This document shows, in pieces, positions 58,010-64,000 of a stretch of DNA of 64,000 nucleotides. The stretch is from Epiperipatus broadwayi (taxonomy: Eukaryota; Onychophora; Udeonychophora; Euonychophora; Peripatidae): contig JAQFVV010000278.1 of assembly GCA_028023455.1 (NCBI GenBank), forward strand, positions 1,207,676-1,271,675. The letters are read 5' to 3'. A program made the position numbers and the translations under genes. The notes under the pieces are model-generated. The model did no database searches, had not been told where the DNA came from, and worked only from the letters and a program-made list of their open reading frames with translations. Position 1 is the first letter of the stretch. Every line of letters begins with the position of its first letter.

Positions 58010-58480
58010 TGCAACAGATTTGAGTGCTTCAATATCAATATCAACAACAATCAACAATTTCTAACTGTTATCATATTTATATAGACATTAAAGATTGCAA
58101 CTTGACCACAGAGATTAAAGTTATTGATACAAAGACGTTTAAATAAATATACTTAAAAAAAGTAAATATAACCTATTCTGAATGCAGACTAATAAATAGT
58201 CAATTATAACATTACAAACGGCAATTATAATTTTCAGATTGCACCTAAAAGATTACTTAAATAATAAGTGTAATAATTGTTTAGGCTATCAATAATTTCA
58301 ATCTCTGTAGTCAAATTGCAATCTTTAGTGTCTATATAAATATATTAGATCACAAATAAAGGGGGGATTCCACCTTTAATGTTAAATAGAAGTTGCCCTA
58401 ACAACAGTTAGAAATTATGGATTGTTATTGATAATGGGATTGTCTAAGTGTTGTCCGATTTTTGATGATTACTTACAAAC
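58010..58480. repeat. Family D repeat in fold-back arrangement
   Basis: The left arm (about 58,045-58,140: ctaactgttatcat, atagacattaaagattgcaa) is the imperfect reverse complement of the right arm (about 58,300-58,420: ttgcaatctttagtgtctat, aacaacagttagaaatta). The right arm recurs at 59,895-60,060 (tatttagtatctatataa, then aataaaggagtgattccacc). The block flanks the family B cluster. Confidence 0.6.
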
Positions 58481-58544
58481 CCATTTAGCCTGGAGTATTA
58501 TTATACTTACTATTTAATATTTGAAATACATACATTCTTCATAT

Positions 58545-58940
58545 ACTGGAGCCCATTTGTAAATGTAGAAGACTTGAACACAGACTTTCAAGCATCCTTC
58601 AACTATCCACACTATCTTATACCATCATACACATGACCACACACACGTAGAAAAGATAATCACCAATTTACATATTTTGTGCTGAACCAGTTCTCATCTG
58701 TTGGTACAGATCATCATCTCCCACACAGATATATAATCAGTGCTCAGTATATATTAAGATAGCAAATCTTTATTCTTTAATGAACAGACTTCAATCTACT
58801 CCAATCTCTAATTCTTCAGCCTTCCATACCATTGAAAATCTGATGATGGACTGCCCCAATCCCACGCTGATGCCAATATTATTATTATTCCCACACTGAC
58901 ATCAAGTCACTCTGACCCCTCATATATAGGACCTTATCTA
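58545..58940 (-). repeat. Family B repeat, minus orientation, worn hammerhead
   Basis: Runs from cttgaacacagactttcaag through cagttctcatctgttggta, tttaatgaacagacttcaat and tcaagtcactctgacccctc to the tataggacctta end. The ribozyme region reads CAGAUGA and CAAAA on the minus strand, so it is inactive. Confidence 0.75.
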
Positions 58941-59025
58941 TTTAAATACATAGATGCAGACTTAATGTATAATATTTGAAATACAGGCATTCTTCATATG
59001 CCTGGAAATTAATTGTAAATATAGG

Positions 59026-59315
59026 GGATCATCAAATGGTATAGATGACAGAAGAGTTGAAAGATTGGAGTAGATTGAAGTCTGTCCATTAAAGTATAAA
59101 GATTTGCTATCTTCATATAAACTGAGCACTGATTATATTTATGTGTGAAAGATGATGATCTGGACGACTGATGAGTGCTGGTTCAGCATGAAATATGTAT
59201 ATTGGCAATTATTTCTCTTTTCTATATGTGTATGGTCATGTGTATCAGTGGTATAAGATCAGGTGGATAATTGAAGGTGATTGTCTATGTTCAAATCCAC
59301 TATATTTACAATTAA
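59026..59315 (+). repeat. Family B repeat, plus orientation, 5'-truncated
   Basis: Starts within gatgacagaagagttgaaag and ends ctatgttcaaatccactata. It lacks the first ~120 bp of the unit. The hammerhead region at 59,150-59,215 keeps its core. Confidence 0.75.
59150..59215 (+). ncRNA. Hammerhead ribozyme-like motif in family B repeat (stem I weakened)
   Basis: CUGAUGA at 59,168-59,174, stem II GUGCUG-GUU-CAGCAU (five pairs plus a G-U at the base), GAAA at 59,190-59,193, then UAUGUAUA and UUGGC. The stem I 5' strand is GGACGA instead of GGACCAA, so stem I is poor. Confidence 0.5.
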
Positions 59316-59399
59316 GCTCCAGGTATATGGAGAATGCCTATATTTCAAATACTACACATTAACCTGTATCCTGTTCATTGCTCTTCCATGTATTTGAAT
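59316..59399. other. Short spacer within the family B cluster
   Basis: It contains gaatgcctatatttcaaata, like sequence at 58,965-59,000 in related context. Probably outer parts of family B units. Confidence 0.35.
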
Positions 59400-59790
59400 G
59401 AATAAGGTCCTATACATGTGGGTCAAAGTGACTTGAGGTCAAGATTGGCATAGCAATAATATTGGCATCAGCATGAAATTTGGGTGTTCCATCATCAGAT
59501 TTTCAATGAGATGGATGACTGAAGAGTTGGAGATGGGAACAGATTGAAGCTTGTCCATTAAAATATGAAGATTTTCTATCTAAATATAAACTGAAAACTG
59601 ATTTTATATATGTGTGGGAGATAATGATCTGGACCAACTGATGAGGGCTGGTTCAGCACGAAATATGTATATTGGTCTTTATTATTTATCTTTTCTACAT
59701 GTGTGTGGTCATGTGTATCAATGGTATAAGATAGCATGGATAGTTGAAAGTTCTTGAAATTCTGCATTCAAATCCCCTATACTTACTATT
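59400..59790 (+). repeat. Family B repeat, nearly full-length, best hammerhead of the family
   Basis: Runs from ataaggtcctatacatgtgg through aagtgacttgaggtcaa, gagatggatgactgaag, cttgtccattaaaatatga and the ribozyme to the tail attcaaatcccctatactta. The core and stem I of the ribozyme are intact. Confidence 0.8.
59618..59690 (+). ncRNA. Hammerhead ribozyme (type I, short stem III) in family B repeat
   Basis: GACCAA (59,632-59,637), CUGAUGA (59,638-59,644), stem II GGGCUG-GUU-CAGCAC (five of six pairs, G-A at the second), GAAA (59,660-59,663), AU-AUGU-AU stem III with AUA triplet, cleavage after 59,671, UUGGUC (59,672-59,677) pairing perfectly with GACCAA. An outer helix can form between GAGATAAT and ATTTATCT. 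One stem II mismatch is the only flaw seen. Confidence 0.68.
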
Positions 59791-59879
59791 TAAGTAATAA
59801 TTTGGATGCTATTTGAAAATTATAGCTTCAGTTCAAAATAGGTTATATTTATCTGTTTAAAAAGTCTGTTTAAGGAGAT

Positions 59880-60080
59880 TTATTTAAACTTCTTTGTAAC
59901 AATAATTTCCAATTTCTGTGGTCAAGTTGAAATATTTAGTATCTATATAAATATATTGGACCATAAATAAAGGAGTGATTCCACCTTAACTGTTAAAAAA
60001 TGGTTGTCTTGACAACATTTAGAAATTGTTGATTGGCATTGATATTGGGATTGTCTGTTGACAAGTTTTAATGATTATAT
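59880..60080 (+). repeat. Family D repeat, single arm
   Basis: Matches the right arm at 58.3-58.47 kb: ctgtggtcaagttgaaa, ataaatatattggaccataa, ggagtgattccacctt, cattgatattgggattgtct. Confidence 0.65.
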
Positions 60081-60089
60081 ATATATAAT

Positions 60090-60450
60090 TAAAAGAGACT
60101 TAAACTCAGACTTTCAAACTCCCTATAGCTATCCACTTCATCTTACACAATGGATACACATAATCACATATATGTGTAAAAGATAAATTATCTCCAATAT
60201 ATGTATTTTGCGCTGAACCTGTGCTCATCAGTTGGTCTGGTTCACCATCTGTCACACATATATACAATCAGTGCTCATTTTATATTAAAATAGCAAATCA
60301 TCAAACTTTAATGGACGACCTTCAATCTTCTCCACTTTCCAACTCTTCCGTCATCCATATTATTGAAAATCTGAGGATGGAAAACTCATATTCCATGTTG
60401 ATCCCAATATTATTGATTTTATGTTACTCTGACCCTCACATATAGAAAAT
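60090..60450 (-). repeat. Family B repeat, minus orientation, worn hammerhead
   Basis: Runs from gacttaaactcagactttca through gtgctcatcagttggtctgg and tttaatggacgaccttcaat to ttactctgaccctcacata. On the minus strand the core CUGAUGA is kept, but GAAA has become AAAA. Confidence 0.75.
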
Positions 60451-60479
60451 TAATAGATCCATTTAAATATACAGACACA

Positions 60480-60770
60480 TAGTTTTAAAGAAATTGATTG
60501 CTGAAGAGTTGGAGAGTAGAGAAGATTTTAGCTTGGTCATTAGAGTTTGAAGATTTGTTATCTTAATATAAACTAAGAACTGATTGTATATATACATAAA
60601 AGATGATGATCTGGATCGAATGATGAGTACTGGCTCAGCATAACATACTCATATTGCAGATCATTCATCTTTTTACATGTATGTGCTCATGTGTATTGTA
60701 TAAGATGGAGTATATAGTTGTAGAGGGGGTTGAAAGCCTGAGTTCAAGTCTCTTACACACAAGCATAAAA
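60480..60770 (+). repeat. Family B repeat, plus orientation, worn hammerhead
   Basis: It is inverted relative to the preceding copy, starting in attgattgctgaagagttgg and ending gagttcaagtctcttacac. The ribozyme region reads AUGAUGA and AACA, so it is dead. Together with 60,090-60,450 it forms a ~680-bp imperfect palindrome. Confidence 0.75.
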
Positions 60771-60899
60771 TAGATGTGGTGGTCATGTGATGTTTATTGG
60801 TTATAGACAATATACTTGTAATTAAAAGTTATGTATATAATAAACATATATAACCCAAATTATTTATTTTTCTAATGTTGTGTTAATTATTGTTATATG

Positions 60900-61340
60900 T
60901 ATAATAATAAAAATATTATTAATAATAAATATAACAGTGATTAATTATTATACACAGTCTTACAATTTGCAGAAATTACTTTCGGTTAATTACCTCATAT
61001 TCTTTAACTGCAGTTTCATTTTAAAAATTAAACAGAAATAAATGTCATCAATTCAAATCCCAGTATTCCCAAATTTTAATGTTAGCAGCTTATCAATTAA
61101 TTACAAACATTTTATTTCTATTTATAAAAATTGCCAGCTTAATATTTTTATGGTGGTTTCTCTCTTCAGAATAATCTTACCATTTTCAAGATCAAAATTA
61201 AATTTATATTTATATGCCCTTTCATGATCCAAGAAAATTGAAGCAATCTTAATTAAATCATTATTACTTTTCTGCAAATTGTAAGACTGTGTATGATAGT
61301 TTATCAGCATTATATTTATTATTAATAATATTTTGTTATT
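60900..61340. mobile_element. MITE-like element with ~75-bp terminal inverted repeats
   Basis: The left end (about 60,900-60,978: aaaatattattaataataaa, then tatacacagtcttacaattt, gcagaaa) is the reverse complement of the right end (61,265-61,340: ttctgcaaattgtaagactg, then tgtatgatag, tttattattaataatatttt). The interior is ~290 bp with no meaningful coding. The readings at 61,042-61,227 and 61,122-61,310 overlap on opposite strands and show no motif. Family not recognised. Confidence 0.7.
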
Positions 61341-62085
61341 ACAATATTTATTAAATAAATATTTTATTTGAATTTTCCTTTTGTGATGATGGTATTTTAA
61401 TTGTAAATATATATATATATTGGACTATTTCCATCATTTAATATAAGTATAGAATATTTTTAGAAAAATGTAACTTTATTTAAACATTCTAAATATTAGT
61501 AGCAGCACACAGGTTAGTATATGCACAATGTTTCAAGAGGTAATATTCTCTTCTCTTATTCTGGAGTTGCTGGCCTGACTATTATTAAGAAAACCTTAAA
61601 TAGACAACAAAAAGTACCATCAAAAGAAAAAAAATTATTGGTACGGTAGTGTATCCATACATACTAAAAATAGCAGATGTATTAAGGAAAATCTGAAATC
61701 GGTATTGCATCAAAACATCTTCCTTGATCCATACCACACTATAAGAAATTTTAACATCTACAAAGCATAAACATGAAATGCTTAAAGGCAAAACTGCATC
61801 TCTGAAATACCATGTGAATGTTGAAGAAATATATTAGTGAGATTATTTGACCCATTGAAAAGTGATTGCAAGAACACAAACTGATGAGTAGAAGACAGAA
61901 AACAGATGTTTTTTAAAGTGGCAGACCATGTATGTACCAATAAATACATTTTTAATTGGGAAGTACAAAAAAAAAATTTAAAGAAGCTGCTCACATAACA
62001 ATCAGGGAAAACCCCACAAGTTAACCTAATGTGACTAAAATTAGTATATGGAAACCACTAATCAACTTTATTTTTAGAAAAAGTG
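61341..62085. other. Unassigned stretch, nothing recognised
   Basis: About 750 bp. Two short minus-strand readings at 61,585-61,994 have no known motif. Confidence 0.4.
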
Positions 62086-62415
62086 GAGAAATCAGGAGGA
62101 ACCTCATAAATAAGTATATGAATTTTGTACTGACTATTACCTTTGGCAGGATGGCTCAATTAATTAGAGTCTTAATTTAAAATTCAATGTTCAAGAATCT
62201 AAGGATTCAAGCTCAATCCCATGCTAGTACTGGCACTCGTCAGGTCAGCAACACTTTAAGAAGAGAGGAGACTGATACTTCTCAAAATGTTGTACATATT
62301 CTAACCTATGTGCTATTACTAACAGTTGAATGTATTTAGGATATTTAAATAACATTAAATTTTTCTAAAGACATTCAATACTTGATGATGGAAATAGTCC
62401 AATATATAAATACAA
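62086..62415 (+). mobile_element. tRNA-derived SINE (family E), copy 2
   Basis: Aligns with 34,031-34,345 along its whole length: gaaatcaggaggaacctcat, aggatggctcaatta (A box, now worn), aagaatctaaggattcaa (B-box region, damaged), gagaggagactgatacttct and gctattactaacagttgaa. More diverged in the promoter boxes than copy 1, so older or inactive. Confidence 0.65.
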
Positions 62416-64000
62416 TTTTATTTAAATTATATATATATCTTAACTCTAATTAATCAATGTTCAATACATTATGATTTTTAAATGTATATGTTAGACAAAT
62501 TATAATCTAGTTTATTATATCTTTATTTCAATGTCCATTTCGAATTTGAATTTTTCTTAAAAGAAGAATTAATAACATATAGATTTTCTTTTTCCACAAA
62601 TATTGCAAGTTTATTTCCTTTCTAATTTCTATCTTCATATCAAATTTCCCTATAAATATTTTCATATTTCTACTCTTTTCAAAGTTTAACATTAATTCCC
62701 AACAATCTTAAAATGTTGTTTAGGCGTATCTCGTCTAAATAAAAGAAATATTCATCAGCATGAGAAATTGTTTCAAGCGTGAATCATAATTACTTGCATT
62801 TGATATCTTTCGTTAAATTAAACAAGTAGTCTTAGCACGCTATCTAATATACCATTAATATCCATAATATTATTCTTTCATTTTCATTTATAATGAATTC
62901 CACTACATTTACATTTCTAATATTTGTGCCTTTATTATAAAATACTTATCCGCTCTTCAAAGCAATTTTTTTTCACTTTCATATAACTTCGAAATGTCTA
63001 ACCATATCTCATTTAATATTTCTTCATTTGAAAATAATCCCTGCAGTTGTAGGTAAACCAAATAAGTGTCACCATTGAATGGGAACTTAGGTCTACATTC
63101 AATAGATTTTTTAAAAATGTTTGCCTTCTTTCAACAACTATTTTGACTGATTTCTGGAAGTGAAGTTCATAATGTAGATTTATTTTTTATAATTATAAAT
63201 GTAAAAATGATTATTTCTAAATACTTTTAAGCATTCATCCTTTTAAACCAACAGATGTTTCTGTATAATCAACCTTTAGACAACTGAGATTTTAAACACA
63301 AAGGTAAAAACATTACGCTTATCAGGATGTCTGATGCATGTTGGTGATTCAGCCCATACGTGTTTGTTTACCATATGAACAATCATATAATACTATCAGC
63401 TGCAGTAGCAAAAATGTATGAAGTGGACATGAGAAAGTTGCCCTCATTATTTCCTTTAAGGCTTAAAAAAAATAACTGAAATGATATATTTTTACATAAT
63501 ATTTTAAATATCTATATAAATAAAATACACACACAATATATATAAATAAATAATTTAGTGTTATATATAATTGCAATTTTGTGGGGGGGGGGGAATAACC
63601 TTCACTTCTGTGTGATTAGATGGATGGGTGAGTGCATGCAAATTGAACATCAATATTATAATGCATTCATGAAATTTAATTTCCTTCCACAAGATTACAA
63701 TTTTATATATCATTATATTATTTATTTACATATATTCAGACTAATATAATTCAAAATCATAGATACTTTCAATGATAATTTTTCTGTGTGATATATAAAT
63801 TAAATTTGTGCAAATGATTTGTCAATTTGAAACATCAGCCTTATAAAAGTTAAATTCCTAATTTAATCATAATCATTAAGGGTTGGTTTATATATTAAAA
63901 AAAAATCTCTAATGCATTTAAAACATTATTGATGGGTGAATCCATGGTAATTTAGTCTAATAGTGCATGTGTGAAAATTAATTTCCTTTCACAATATATA
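62416..64000. other. AT-rich stretch with an 11-G run
   Basis: About 1.6 kb without a recognised gene. A pure run of 11 G lies at 63,583-63,593, very unusual in such A/T-rich DNA. The phrases tttaatttccttccac and ttaatttcctttcac in similar context near 63,675 and 63,975 hint at a ~300-bp duplicated segment at the window edge. Confidence 0.45.

Noticed and set aside
61870-61910. ctgatgagtagaagacagaaaac as a hammerhead core
   Set aside because: CUGAUGA and GAAA are present, but the sequence between cannot form stem II, and no stem I partner exists.

Overview
The window is AT-rich nuclear DNA of an animal, most likely an invertebrate. It contains no protein-coding host gene I can support. What can be recognised is almost all mobile or repetitive: two nearly intact LTR retrotransposons, several decayed LINEs, a Penelope-like remnant, two families of tRNA-derived SINE, fold-back elements and long microsatellites. 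There is no bacterial-type organisation. The mix (RTE-type LINEs, Penelope-like tail, very short tRNA SINEs, hammerhead-bearing repeats) would fit a mollusc or another invertebrate, but I cannot name the organism from this sequence.

Layout. 1-1.33 kb: fold-back repeats, including one copy of the dispersed 'family B' repeat. 2.97-8.46 kb: a short tRNA SINE, two decayed LINEs on opposite strands and a fold-back repeat. 10.2-14.9 kb: (TTA)n and (GTA)n arrays, a LINE endonuclease relic and a tandem array of a ~458-bp 'family C' repeat. 17.4 kb: a 98-bp tRNA SINE with a perfect 17-bp target duplication. 18.09-23.48 kb: a young Ty3/gypsy retrotransposon with two 685-bp LTRs and a gag-pol interrupted three times. 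24.5-27.6 kb: family B copies and an inverted repeat. 28-33.4 kb: mostly featureless. 33.45-33.92 kb: a retrozyme-like dimer. 34-42.7 kb: SINE, family B, family C and microsatellite. 42.4-45.2 kb: Penelope-like palindromes around an RTE relic. 47.81-54.41 kb: a second young LTR element, on the minus strand, with 1.83-kb LTRs and only a gag. 54.85-57.72 kb: a compositionally distinct non-coding block. 58-61.3 kb: a cluster of family B copies, another repeat family and a MITE-like fold-back. The remainder is AT-rich DNA in which I recognise nothing.

The most interesting signal is a set of hammerhead self-cleaving ribozyme motifs. The catalytic core (CUGANGA, stem II, GAAA, short stem III, NUH, stem I) can be read in three unrelated repeat families. 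The best copy, on the minus strand at 33,526-33,579, has an uninterrupted core, a perfect 6-bp stem II and a two-part stem I. It lies in a ~402-bp unit followed by a partial second copy, as described for animal retrozymes. Family B (~400 bp, both orientations, about ten copies) carries the same ribozyme type in several states of decay. Family C (~410-460 bp, head-to-tail) carries a second, different hammerhead on the minus strand. The Penelope-like palindromes carry a degenerate third. All these are structural readings by eye and need covariance-model and RNA evidence.

How the parts may work together (inference): none of the short families encodes a protein. RTE-type LINEs or a Penelope-like element would be the natural source of reverse transcriptase for the SINEs and retrozyme-like repeats, and a related autonomous LTR element for the gag-only element. 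The relics of such LINEs seen here are themselves dead.
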